Of a DNA stretch of 39,942 nucleotides, positions 25,036-33,419 are shown piece after piece. The translations under genes and the position numbers were made by a program. Origin of the DNA: Clostridia bacterium. Its GTDB lineage: Bacteria; Bacillota; Clostridia; Oscillospirales; CAG-272. The notes below the pieces were generated by a model. The model was given only the letters and a program-made list of their open reading frames with translations. It searched no databases and was not told the origin of the DNA. The stretch is taken from NCBI GenBank assembly GCA_017454675.1, contig JAFTCN010000010.1:70195-110136 (forward strand), written 5' to 3'. Every line of letters starts with the position of its first letter. Positions within the stretch are counted from its first letter, which is position 1.

Positions 25036-25734
25036 ATGGAACAGATCTACACTATCCCGATCAAGGAGCACTTCCGCGCCGCTGAGGCGGACCCGTCATG
25101 CGGCTGCCCGCTCTGCTCTCTCTACCGTATGCTGGAGGAGAACGAACTCGATCTTATCCTCGGCGCCTCAATGATGGAGCCCGACGTGAGGATAAAGACC
25201 AACCGCCAGGGGTTCTGCGACATACACAGCCGCATCATGCTCGGCAGAAAGAACCGGCTCGGTATGGCGCTCACCCTCGAGAGCCACCTGAACGAACTCA
25301 GGAGCGACGTGAAGGATCTTCCGCTGCTCGTGCCCGGCTCTGCGGCCCGTCACCGTGTCAGCGAGCTCGAATCAAGCTGCTACGTGTGCGGCAGGATCGC
25401 CGGCAACTTCACCCATCTGCTCGAGAACCTCATATACATCTGGTCTGTCGATGAGGAGTTCCGGGACCTCTTCCTGAAGCAGCCGTATTTCTGCCTGCCT
25501 CACTGGAACGCGATGCTGAAGACCGCCCTCGCAAGACTGCCGAAGAAGTCCTACAGAGACTTCTCGCACGCAGCCGAGCAGGTCGTTCTCCCCTACTTCG
25601 ACTCTCTGAGGGAGGACGTATCCTGGTTCTGCCGCAAATTCGATTACAGATACGCCGACGAACCCTGGGGGAACTCGAAGGACTCGGTTGAGCGTGCGGT
25701 CAGATTCCTCAGAGGAGACATCCACGTAAAATGA
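25036..25734 (+). CDS. DUF6062 family protein, Cys-rich, function unknown
   Basis: A 232-residue soluble protein that I recognise as DUF6062, a family common in gut Clostridia and without an assigned function. Cys/His pairs recur along the chain: CGCPLCSL near 22, GFCDIH near 59, CYVCGRIAG near 115 and YFCLPHW near 153, which together look like metal (zinc) sites. The rest is helical and charged. It starts the plus-strand trio; mnmM overlaps its stop by 4 bases (ATGA), so co-translation with a tRNA-modifying enzyme is likely. A GC-rich hairpin (25003-25023) lies just before the start. No clear promoter was found immediately upstream. A regulatory or RNA-linked role is only a guess. Confidence 0.85.
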   Translation: MEQIYTIPIKEHFRAAEADPSCGCPLCSLYRMLEENELDLILGASMMEPDVRIKTNRQGFCDIHSRIMLGRKNRLGMALTLESHLNELRSDVKDLPLLVPGSAARHRVSELESSCYVCGRIAGNFTHLLENLIYIWSVDEEFRDLFLKQPYFCLPHWNAMLKTALARLPKKSYRDFSHAAEQVVLPYFDSLREDVSWFCRKFDYRYADEPWGNSKDSVERAVRFLRGDIHVK

Positions 25735-26282
25735 TCGACCTGCTATCTCTTCACAAGCAGTTCATACTGACTCACCTGCGCCCGGGCGACGTCTGCGCCG
25801 ACTTCACGATGGGAAACGGGCACGACACAGAATTTCTCTCGAAGACCGTAGGTCCCGGCGGACACGTATACGCCTTCGACATACAGTCCTCCGCCGTTGA
25901 ATCGACGAGGGCGCGTCTCGAATCCTCGGGCTGCCCGGATAACTACACGCTGATCCGCGCTTCGCACCACCTGGCAGCGGAATACATAAAGGTCCCGATC
26001 AAGGCGGGTATGTTCAACCTCGGCTGGCTACCAGGCGGAGACAAGAGCATCACGACGATGCGTGAGACGACACTGCCCGCGGTCGCGGCCGCTGTGTCGC
26101 TCATGGACCGCGACGCCGTACTGACCGTCGCGGTGTACCCCGGGCATCCCGAGGGAGACGCCGAGGGCGTGATGCTGGATGAGTATTTCTCGGGGCTGTC
26201 GAGGCATTCGTACTGCGCGACGAAAGTGAAGATAGTGAACTCACCCTTGTCGCCCTACTTTTTCCTGATAGAAAGCAAGTAA
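25731..26282 (+). CDS. mnmM: tRNA 5-(aminomethyl)uridine methyltransferase MnmM (YtqB type)
   Basis: A 183-residue class I SAM methyltransferase. The motifs DFTMGNGHDTEF (SAM-binding), YAFDIQ, FNLGWLPGGDK and VAVYPGHPEGD are those of the YtqB family, shown in Bacillus and relatives to methylate the nm5(s2)U34 wobble base of certain tRNAs. Length is normal. The start ATG overlaps the DUF6062 stop. The VanY-like gene follows after 12 bases. Older annotations call this family rRNA methylase. Confidence 0.9.
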   Translation: MIDLLSLHKQFILTHLRPGDVCADFTMGNGHDTEFLSKTVGPGGHVYAFDIQSSAVESTRARLESSGCPDNYTLIRASHHLAAEYIKVPIKAGMFNLGWLPGGDKSITTMRETTLPAVAAAVSLMDRDAVLTVAVYPGHPEGDAEGVMLDEYFSGLSRHSYCATKVKIVNSPLSPYFFLIESK

Positions 26283-26294
26283 ACGGAGCATAAA

Positions 26295-28490
26295 ATGGCA
26301 CAGAAGGATCCGGACGTAAAAACCGAAGTCGCTCGGTCATATGAAGGCAGGGTCGGTCCGGATACCGGGGCGGGCGTCGGGAAGGACGTGCTGTCGGCCA
26401 TCGAGGCGACCGAGCGGTTGCGCTCGCGCCGGGCGTCGGCCGGAACGCCGCGGAAAGAGCCGGCAGCGCCGTCTGCAGAGGCAGGAAGTCCGGCATCACG
26501 GCGCCCCGGCCCGGGTTATATATCAGGTTCCCCGGACCGCCGGAACAGCCGCGCAGCGGCCCCGCGGAGAGATGATATTACGCCCGGCGGCCGCCCAGCG
26601 AACGGGCGGAACACAGCTGCAGGGGCAGTTTCACAGACACCGTCCCGGACAGAAGCACAGACTCCGGCCAGGACAGGGACTCAGACTCGTGCCCGAGCAG
26701 GGACTCAGACACCTCCCCGGACAGAGGCACAGGCTACGGTCAGGACAGCTTCACAGGCTCCGGCCAGGACAGGGGCACAGACTCGTGCCCGAGCAGGGGC
26801 TCAGACACCTCCCCGGACAGAGGCACAGGCTACGGTCAGGACAGCTTCACAGGCTCCGGCCAGGACAGGGGCTCAGACTCGTGCCCGAGCAGGGGCTCAG
26901 GCACCTCCCCGGACAGAGGCACAGACTGCGGCCGATGCACGGAACATCACGACTTCCGGGAGCGCCCGGAAGGAGCGGGCATCCGGAGCCGCCGCGGAGA
27001 GAGCCTCCGCCGCGGAGGCGGCGCGAAAGCGCGATGCCGCAAGAGCCGCGAAGGCGGCCGAACGCGAAGCTGAAGCAAAGCGCAAAAGCGAAGAGCGGCG
27101 AGCCGCGGCCGAACGCCGCAGGGCCTACCTCGCCGGATACATGACGACAGTGAAGACCTTTGCCGGTCCCTTCCTCATCTCGCTCTTCGGGATACTCGCC
27201 GCCGTCGTCCTCATCTCCGTCATCGCCCTGGCGGTGCCGCGCGAGAGAGGCAACACGCTGATGAACGGCAAGATCGTCTATACACTGGGCGGAACCACGA
27301 GAAAGAAGGCTGACGCGTCCGAATTTCTCGTCGGAGGCACCGTGTACGCCGATTTCTCGGCTGTGGCCAGGATGGCGGGTCTTTCGGTCAGCGGCGACCG
27401 GAACGTGCTCGACTACACCTCCGAGAGCGGAGAGCGGGCAGTCTTCAGGAACGGTTCGGACACCGCCGTGATCAACGGCACGCGATACGAGATGGAGGGG
27501 CCGGCGCTCATCTCGCACTCTGACCTGAAAGTACCGATGAGCTTCGTTCAGGCCTGCATGAGCGGCATCGACGTGAAGATCGACCGTGACGCCGCGAGCG
27601 GGCTCATCTCCGGTATATCCATCACCCTTTCGGAAGAAGACGGAGCGGTCCCGGGCTTTATCCTCAAGGCCGACGATACGCTGAGCAGGATCCCTGTCGG
27701 GAACATCCCCGGGTCGATGCTCGTGACGCCCGGCTTTGAAGGAGCATACGAATTCGTGAACGACCTGTCGTCTTACGCGAAGTACATGGACCCGAAGGAC
27801 AGGGACTCCTGCCTGCTTCTCATCAACGGAAACCGGCGCATCGACGACAAATTCAGTCCCGGCACGCTGACGAAAGTGGTCAACGCGAAGAAAGGGCTGT
27901 CGCTCGAGATGACGGTGAACGCGGAAAAATCGCTTGAGGCGATGTTCGTCGAGATGTACGCCGCGGGGTTCCGCGACGTCTTCGTCAACCGGGCGTACAG
28001 ATCGTATTCAACCCAGAAGAAGTCGTTCGACAACTACGCGTACAACGAAAGATACTACTACAGATACAATTTCGAAAAGACCGGAAAGTACTTTTCCGAC
28101 GCCGCCTACAGCGTGCTCGGGAAGGCTTATCTCGATTCCACGTATATATCGAAGGGAAAATACAGTCTGACTGCGTCCGACGCGCAGCTCGTCGCCACGT
28201 CCTACTGCACCTTCCCGGGGACGAGCGACCACCACACGGGTATGGCCGCCGATCTGTGGGGCGAAGGCGGCGAAGAGGCGTTCGGATCTTCCGAAGCCTA
28301 CGCCTGGCTGACCGCGAACGCCTACAAATTCGGTTTTATTGAGAGATTCCCGCAGGGCAAGGAAAAGATCACCGGCTCGCCGGCCGAACCTTCTCACTGG
28401 AGGTTCGTCGGACAGTATCACGCGGCGGTGATGCACGAATCGGGGCAGTGCCTCGAGGAATACGTCTCCTCGCTCGGGGAGCCCGGCTGA
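26295..28490 (+). CDS. Membrane-anchored D,D-carboxypeptidase (VanY/M15B) with repeat-rich cytoplasmic tail
   Basis: A 731-residue type II membrane protein. Residues 1-110 are basic and Pro/Arg-rich; 113-209 consist of twelve 8-residue repeats (see repeat entry); about 220-280 is an Ala/Glu/Arg-rich helix; one transmembrane segment spans about 289-313. Outside, 320-430 resembles a copper-amine-oxidase-N-like stalk domain (FLVGGTVYADFSAVARMAGL). The C-terminal M15B domain has RAYRSYSTQKKSF, the zinc motif SDHHTGMAAD (about 643-652) and EPSHWRFVG (about 698-706), so it should trim the terminal D-Ala of peptidoglycan stems. An upstream CGGAG site supports the start. A long cytoplasmic disordered tail is unusual for this enzyme class. 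Confidence 0.88.
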   Translation: MAQKDPDVKTEVARSYEGRVGPDTGAGVGKDVLSAIEATERLRSRRASAGTPRKEPAAPSAEAGSPASRRPGPGYISGSPDRRNSRAAAPRRDDITPGGRPANGRNTAAGAVSQTPSRTEAQTPARTGTQTRARAGTQTPPRTEAQATVRTASQAPARTGAQTRARAGAQTPPRTEAQATVRTASQAPARTGAQTRARAGAQAPPRTEAQTAADARNITTSGSARKERASGAAAERASAAEAARKRDAARAAKAAEREAEAKRKSEERRAAAERRRAYLAGYMTTVKTFAGPFLISLFGILAAVVLISVIALAVPRERGNTLMNGKIVYTLGGTTRKKADASEFLVGGTVYADFSAVARMAGLSVSGDRNVLDYTSESGERAVFRNGSDTAVINGTRYEMEGPALISHSDLKVPMSFVQACMSGIDVKIDRDAASGLISGISITLSEEDGAVPGFILKADDTLSRIPVGNIPGSMLVTPGFEGAYEFVNDLSSYAKYMDPKDRDSCLLLINGNRRIDDKFSPGTLTKVVNAKKGLSLEMTVNAEKSLEAMFVEMYAAGFRDVFVNRAYRSYSTQKKSFDNYAYNERYYYRYNFEKTGKYFSDAAYSVLGKAYLDSTYISKGKYSLTASDAQLVATSYCTFPGTSDHHTGMAADLWGEGGEEAFGSSEAYAWLTANAYKFGFIERFPQGKEKITGSPAEPSHWRFVGQYHAAVMHESGQCLEEYVSSLGEPG
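26633..26920 (+). repeat. In-frame 24-nt tandem repeat, 12 units, 96-nt higher-order period
   Basis: Twelve contiguous 24-base units lie within the carboxypeptidase gene. Successive units differ, but every fourth is nearly identical, giving a 96-nt (32-residue) super-repeat present about two and a half times. The encoded octapeptide follows Q-T/A-x-x-R-T/A-x-A/T (for example QTPARTGT, QTRARAGT, QTPPRTEA, QATVRTAS). All copies stay in frame. Confidence 0.95.
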
Positions 28491-28539
28491 TCCGGAATAA
28501 GGCGCATAATCTCCGCCTGAGGCTTACGCGCGGTGCGTA

Positions 28540-30741
28540 TCAGCCCTCCGGAGCGATCCCGAAGTATTTTTCCATCACCGCCCTGACTCCACGGGCGGCG
28601 CTTGCGCCGTGAGCTCCGCGCTCGAGCACGCACGAGACCGCTATCTCGGGCCGGTCGAGCGGAGCGAAGGCGATGAACACGGCGTTGCTGCTCTGACCGG
28701 TGACCTGCGCGGTACCGGTCTTGCCGCCCACCTTTACCGGGAACTTATCAAACGCGGTGACCGAGGCGTTCTCTTCAACGACCCGGCTCATCGCGTTTCT
28801 TATCGTCTCGAGTGTCTGTCCCGTCATGCTGAATTCCGCGGCGATCTCAGGCTCCGCCGTATAGACCGTCGCGCCGCCGAAATCCTTCACCTCACGCAGC
28901 AGATGGACCGAGTACCGCTTCCCTCCCCCGATAAGCGTCGCGGTGTAGTTCGCGAGCTGCATCGGCGTGAAACGGTTGTAAGCCTGACCGATAGCCGTCT
29001 GTATCGTCACGCCTCCGGTCCATACGACGCCCAGCTGGCGGGTATAGTTGCTGTCGGCCAGCACACCGGCCGATTCGTGGACCTCGATTCCGGTCGGCTG
29101 TCCGAGCCCGTAGGCCCTGCAGTATTTGTTTATGTTGTCGATGCCCATGAGCCTGCCGAGCTCGTAGAAGAAGCAGTTGCACGAGACCTCGATCGCCTTT
29201 GTGACGTTTATCGCGCCGTGCTTCTGATGCCCGTACGCATAGATCCAGCACTCGGGCTGGTAGTCGTCGTAATAGGTGTATTTTCCCTCGGTGACTATGA
29301 CGGTAGAGGGGGTGAAGGCGCGACCGTCGGACATAAGCGTACCGTCGGTCAGCGCGCCCGCCGCGACGCCCACCTTGAAGGTCGAGCCGGGGGCGTAGGT
29401 GCCCTCGAGCGCCCGGTTGAAGAGAGGAGTCCGCTTGTCGGCGAGGAGCGAATTGTAGTCGGCGCCGAAGGTGGTCAGGTCGTATGACGGGTATGACGCG
29501 ATCGCCAGCACTTCGCCCGTGCCTATCCTCTCTACGACCATCGCGCCGCTGTCGCAGTCTTCTCCGTCGAACTTGCCTTCGGTCCTCTCGGCCTCGTCCC
29601 TGACGAAGGCTATATTGTCCTCCAGCGCCTTCTCCGCCGCCTTCTGAAGCTCGATATCGAGAGTCAGGTACACGTCGAGTCCGGGCTCAGGCTGCTTCGT
29701 CACCTCTGCCGAGATGACGTTGCCCTCGGCGTCCTCGGTGATCCTCATCGTGCCGTCCATACCGCGCAGATAGTTCTCGAACGCCAGCTCGCAGCCGTCG
29801 ACGCCCACCACCGCCGTAACGGGGTAGCCGAGAGAGGTGTAGTATTCGGCGTTCTCGGCATATATCTTGCTTATCCTTCCGAGTATGTGCGACGCGGTAC
29901 CGGGGTAGTGATAGATCCTGCTGTACGAGACGCGGATCCCGGTACCGCGGGCGCCGAGCTCGCGTATGCCGGTGATCTCGCGGATGCCGATGCCGGAGAG
30001 CAGATAATACGGCTCCTCCGCCGAGAATCTGATCGCCTCCATCTCGTATCTAACCGCCACGAGGTCCGTCATCCTCTCGTCAGGATACAGCGGCTCACCG
30101 TCGCTGCCGAGCATCCGGAAGCGCTTTGCCACTGCCTCGCCGAAGGTAACGGCGTCGACGTCGTCCGGCAGCCCCATGTCGCTCCTTATCCTAGCGAACC
30201 GCGACGACGCAAGACTCCCTGAGAGCATCCCGAGGTCGTAATTGTAATACGGATATGTGCCCGAAAGAGGGCAGTAGCTCTCGTGCATCAGGTCTCTTAT
30301 GCCTTCGGAGTCGATATAGTCCATCACCCTGGCGATGACGGTGTTCTGCTCTTCAAGGGAGAGCGTCGCGAGCTGGGAATAGTCGAAGATCAGCGAGTAG
30401 ACGTACTCATTGGTGACGAGAGGCCGGCCTTCGCGGTCAAAGATCTCGCCCCTGACGGCCTGAAGCGTGACGTTCCTTGTCCGGTAGTTCTCCTCCTTCA
30501 CGTCGGGGCCGTCTTCCCTCGTAGCGAAGAGACGAACCATCGAAAAAACATATACCGCGGCGACGCATACGAAGGCCACGGCTATTATCACGTAGCGGTA
30601 GGCCGGAGAGCGCGGCGAAGGATTGCCGGGAAGCGCGTCGTCGCCGCTGAACGCGGGCGATGAGGCGGACTCGTTCTGTCCCGGAAGAGACATCTCCGGC
30701 TGCCTTTTTTCCTTTTTGTTTTTTCTGCTGAACAGACTCAT
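28540..30741 (-). CDS. mrdA: Penicillin-binding protein 2 (elongation transpeptidase)
   Basis: A 733-residue class B PBP that cross-links peptidoglycan during rod elongation. A cytoplasmic tail, a transmembrane helix (about 50-70, YVIIAVAFVCVAAVYVFSMV), the PBP dimer domain starting at RNVTLQAVRGEIFDREGRPL, and the transpeptidase domain follow in order. The active site is complete: APGSTFK with the nucleophile Ser 453, SCN at 520-522, and GGKTGTAQV (near 675). It is the last gene of the dut-maf-mreBCD operon and starts 3 bases after the CPBP gene. It converges with the carboxypeptidase gene, with a short hairpin-capable stretch (28521-28544) between the stops. No rodA is in the window. Confidence 0.95.
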   Translation of the reverse strand: MSLFSRKNKKEKRQPEMSLPGQNESASSPAFSGDDALPGNPSPRSPAYRYVIIAVAFVCVAAVYVFSMVRLFATREDGPDVKEENYRTRNVTLQAVRGEIFDREGRPLVTNEYVYSLIFDYSQLATLSLEEQNTVIARVMDYIDSEGIRDLMHESYCPLSGTYPYYNYDLGMLSGSLASSRFARIRSDMGLPDDVDAVTFGEAVAKRFRMLGSDGEPLYPDERMTDLVAVRYEMEAIRFSAEEPYYLLSGIGIREITGIRELGARGTGIRVSYSRIYHYPGTASHILGRISKIYAENAEYYTSLGYPVTAVVGVDGCELAFENYLRGMDGTMRITEDAEGNVISAEVTKQPEPGLDVYLTLDIELQKAAEKALEDNIAFVRDEAERTEGKFDGEDCDSGAMVVERIGTGEVLAIASYPSYDLTTFGADYNSLLADKRTPLFNRALEGTYAPGSTFKVGVAAGALTDGTLMSDGRAFTPSTVIVTEGKYTYYDDYQPECWIYAYGHQKHGAINVTKAIEVSCNCFFYELGRLMGIDNINKYCRAYGLGQPTGIEVHESAGVLADSNYTRQLGVVWTGGVTIQTAIGQAYNRFTPMQLANYTATLIGGGKRYSVHLLREVKDFGGATVYTAEPEIAAEFSMTGQTLETIRNAMSRVVEENASVTAFDKFPVKVGGKTGTAQVTGQSSNAVFIAFAPLDRPEIAVSCVLERGAHGASAARGVRAVMEKYFGIAPEG

Positions 30742-30744
30742 TTC

Positions 30745-31836
30745 TCAGATATAATAAGACAGGATAGTCAGCGCGATGGAGACCGTGAGAAAGACAAGGA
30801 TCCCAGGCGCGAGGAAGAAGGTATACCCCGTCTCTCCCTTTCCGAGGGAGAGCGGACCTTTTTTTAAAGATATCTTTTCACGCAGCGGGAATGACATGAA
30901 GACTCCCGCGAGAGCCATTCCGCGGAAAACGCCCATGAGCATAGTTTCCGCGGCAAGTCCGGGGAGCTGCGGCCCGAGAAGTTCGATCACCTCGGCGGCC
31001 GGCATGACCGACGCACCTCCGCCCGAGAGCCACTCCGACATGATCCCGTAAGCCTGCGCCACGGCCTCCCTGTCGAGCAGGAAAGTATCGATGAGCAGCG
31101 GAAGGAGGCCGGCGAAGAGATTGACGGCGATATGGAGGATCACTGTGTATCTGAGTCTGCCTGTCTTGAGATATACGTACCCGAAAAGCAGTCCTGCCGC
31201 GAAGGCGTAGAAGAACTGCCCTATGCTCGCGTGGAACGCGGCGAAAAGCAGCGCCGAAGCGGCCGCCGCCATGCGCTCGCCAAAGGGACGCAGCAGCTCG
31301 CACAGAGATCTGCGGAAGAGGAGCTCCTCCGCTATCGGAGCCGCGACGAGTATCGAAAAGGCGTAAACGGCGATCCCGGCGGCGTCTCCCGGCAGTTCGA
31401 CCGCGCTTCCCCCGCCGCCCGATACACCGGCAAAGAGGCTGTCGAAGATCTGCCCGAGCGCCGTTCCTCCGTATACAAGCGCAAAGCACACGCAGCATAC
31501 GACGAACGGCCCCGCGGACAGTTTCCCGGGCGCGGCGGCTGGATAAGACATCGTCTTTTTTCTGATAAATCCGATCGTCGACGCGGCGATCGGCATCACG
31601 ACGAGATAGCAGGCTGCGGTGTTGAGCAGAAGGAGCGGCGTGCCGCCCGGCGCAAAGAGGTCAGAGCCCGCTTCAGCGGATACATAATACACGCCGTAAA
31701 CTATGGCGTAGGTGAGCAGCACCGCTCCGGTCAGGACGAATCCCGCGAGAGAGAGTATCGTCCTGCGGCCGGCGGCGCCTCCCGCCGCCCCGTTCGGAGC
31801 TCCGCTGCCTGTATTCATACCGGATCGATATTCCAT
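30745..31836 (-). CDS. CPBP family intramembrane metalloprotease (CAAX protease-like)
   Basis: A 363-residue polytopic membrane protein with about eight to nine helices. The ABI/CPBP motifs are present: APIAEELLFRRSL (Glu-Glu-x3-Arg), AFHASIGQFFYAFAAGLLFG (motif 2 His) and the later ILHIAVNLFAG (His-x3-Asn). These residues form the metal-type active site of Rce1-like proteases. Substrates are unknown. I chose the ATG at 31836 (MEYRSGMNTG) with GAGGA upstream; ATGs at 31866 and 31818 are alternatives. It lies between mreD and mrdA, so it may be expressed with the elongasome. Confidence 0.85.
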   Translation of the reverse strand: MEYRSGMNTGSGAPNGAAGGAAGRRTILSLAGFVLTGAVLLTYAIVYGVYYVSAEAGSDLFAPGGTPLLLLNTAACYLVVMPIAASTIGFIRKKTMSYPAAAPGKLSAGPFVVCCVCFALVYGGTALGQIFDSLFAGVSGGGGSAVELPGDAAGIAVYAFSILVAAPIAEELLFRRSLCELLRPFGERMAAAASALLFAAFHASIGQFFYAFAAGLLFGYVYLKTGRLRYTVILHIAVNLFAGLLPLLIDTFLLDREAVAQAYGIMSEWLSGGGASVMPAAEVIELLGPQLPGLAAETMLMGVFRGMALAGVFMSFPLREKISLKKGPLSLGKGETGYTFFLAPGILVFLTVSIALTILSYYI

Positions 31837-31966
31837 CCCGTCTTTCCTCAATCCCGGCACTGTCATGCCGGATCCCTTTTGCGTTTTTCTTATATGGCGG
31901 GCCGTACGGCCTCTCACTTTTCGCCCGACGCCCGCATTCCTTCCCGCTCCCTCTCTTCCGGGCGCG

Positions 31967-32515
31967 TCAGACCTCGTCCTTCTTCTGGAACGGCATCACG
32001 ACGAGTCTCGCCAGGAAATAGTTCGGCAGAGAGAAAGCCACCGTCATCAGAAGTTCGGGCAGTATTATCCGCGTGAACGCGGTGAACAGGTTCATTCCCT
32101 GCTCGGTGACGACTATCACGAGCAGCGAGAGCATCGCCCGGGCAACCGCCCCGAGCGATATGTAGATGAGCCAGGAGAGCAGATTCTTCTTGAAGTTTAC
32201 CCTGGCGAAAATGCCGAGAAAATAGCCCGTCAGCATGTAGAAAACAGGCAGCGGGGCGGTCCCTGCTCCTCCGAGCGCCACAGCGAGCAGTCCCGCCGCC
32301 GTCCCGCAGACCGCGCCGGTCCTTTCTCCGTCGAAGAGCGCAAGGCCGATCACGGCCGAGAGAAGAAGGTCCGGGGACGCCGGAAATATGCTTACCGCGG
32401 GGAAAAACGAAGTCTGGACCGTCGCGCTGCCGAAGAGCAGCAGTCCGAACAGGATGATCTTGCCGAGTGTCCGCTTCGAAAAGAACCGCTCGCGCGGCTG
32501 TTCCTTGAATTTCAT
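31967..32515 (-). CDS. mreD: Rod shape-determining protein MreD
   Basis: A 182-residue membrane protein with about five or six helices, the typical size and hydropathy of MreD. It starts 4 bases after the mreC stop, the conserved position. Sequence similarity is weak in this family, so the call rests on context plus features such as ILFGLLLFGSATVQTSFFP at the first helix and the SPDLLLSAVIGLALFDGERTG region (with the usual PDLLL). It links MreC with the wall-synthesis enzymes in the membrane. Confidence 0.9.
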   Translation of the reverse strand: MKFKEQPRERFFSKRTLGKIILFGLLLFGSATVQTSFFPAVSIFPASPDLLLSAVIGLALFDGERTGAVCGTAAGLLAVALGGAGTAPLPVFYMLTGYFLGIFARVNFKKNLLSWLIYISLGAVARAMLSLLVIVVTEQGMNLFTAFTRIILPELLMTVAFSLPNYFLARLVVMPFQKKDEV

Positions 32516-32519
32516 GGCT

Positions 32520-33368
32520 CTATTCGGAATACAGCTTGTATTCGGTGATGATCATGACGCGCGAGATATCTTCGGTATCGGCGTACGGTCGTATCACCGC
32601 GGTGAAGGTGCGCGTGTTTTCGTCGGGCTCGACCGACACGACCTCGCCGATCGCCAGCCCTCTCGGATATACGCTCCCGATCCCGGAACTGAGTATCCTG
32701 TCGCCTGCGCGCATGTCGGCGTCGCTGTCGATATATACCATGCGGCAGAGGCCGTCGTAGCGGAGTATGTAGTTGCCCTCTACGACGCCCAGCGCTCCCG
32801 AACGCTCGTCGTACGCGCCGATCGACGACGCGGTCTCGATGAGCGATACCGCCCTGCACCAGGTCGGTCCGACTTCGGTGACGCAGCCGACGAGCCCGTC
32901 GGACGTGATGACGGGCATATCCTTACAGATGCCGTGCAAGCTGCCCTTTGAAAGGGTGAAAACGGTGCGGTAGTTCGTCGACTCCCTCCCGATTACCGAC
33001 GCGTCCTCAAAGCTGAACTCGCTGTGCTCGGCCTTGATACCGAGGTATGAGCGGATGAATTCGTTCTCCTCCCTGACGAGTTCGGCGTCGTATATCTTTC
33101 CCTTGTTCTCCTCAAGTTCGCGCCTGAGTTCGGCGTTTTCCTCTCTCAAGTCCTTCATCGTGCGGAAATAGACGACATATCCGTTGACACCCTCTCCGAC
33201 CTTCGTGAACGCCCACTGAAACGGGGTGGCGATCAGCTGGAGCGTCGACTTTACGTAGTCGCCCTGTCCCATCGCGAAGAGGACGGCGGGAACTATCGAT
33301 ATCAGCAGCGCGACGCTCAGCGTCACGAGAAAGAACCTGCCTGTTATGAACTTCCTGAATCCGTTCAC
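32520..33368 (-). CDS. mreC: Rod shape-determining protein MreC
   Basis: A 282-residue bitopic protein: a short cytoplasmic part, one transmembrane helix (about 11-33), a coiled coil (about 66-105, LREENAELRRELEENKGKIY) and a two-beta-barrel domain outside. Conserved pieces include ASVIGRESTNYRTVFTLSKG, the DGLVGCVTEVGPTWCRAVSL strand pair and GDRILSSGIGSVYPRGLAIG. It interacts with MreB, MreD and PBP2. It lies 51 bases after mreB in the same operon. Confidence 0.95.
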   Translation of the reverse strand: MNGFRKFITGRFFLVTLSVALLISIVPAVLFAMGQGDYVKSTLQLIATPFQWAFTKVGEGVNGYVVYFRTMKDLREENAELRRELEENKGKIYDAELVREENEFIRSYLGIKAEHSEFSFEDASVIGRESTNYRTVFTLSKGSLHGICKDMPVITSDGLVGCVTEVGPTWCRAVSLIETASSIGAYDERSGALGVVEGNYILRYDGLCRMVYIDSDADMRAGDRILSSGIGSVYPRGLAIGEVVSVEPDENTRTFTAVIRPYADTEDISRVMIITEYKLYSE

Positions 33369-33419
33369 AAAGATCCCCGCCTTTCCTTTTTGCCTCCCGC
33401 GGTATCTCCCGCGCCGGGC

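Noticed and set aside
26633..26920. CRISPR array or intergenic VNTR
   Set aside because: The repeats have no unique spacers, lie inside one gene and keep its reading frame.
26341..27144. A 267-codon second frame through the repeat of the carboxypeptidase gene
   Set aside because: A 24-nt period keeps every frame open if one is. Only the long frame continues into a real membrane helix and catalytic domain.
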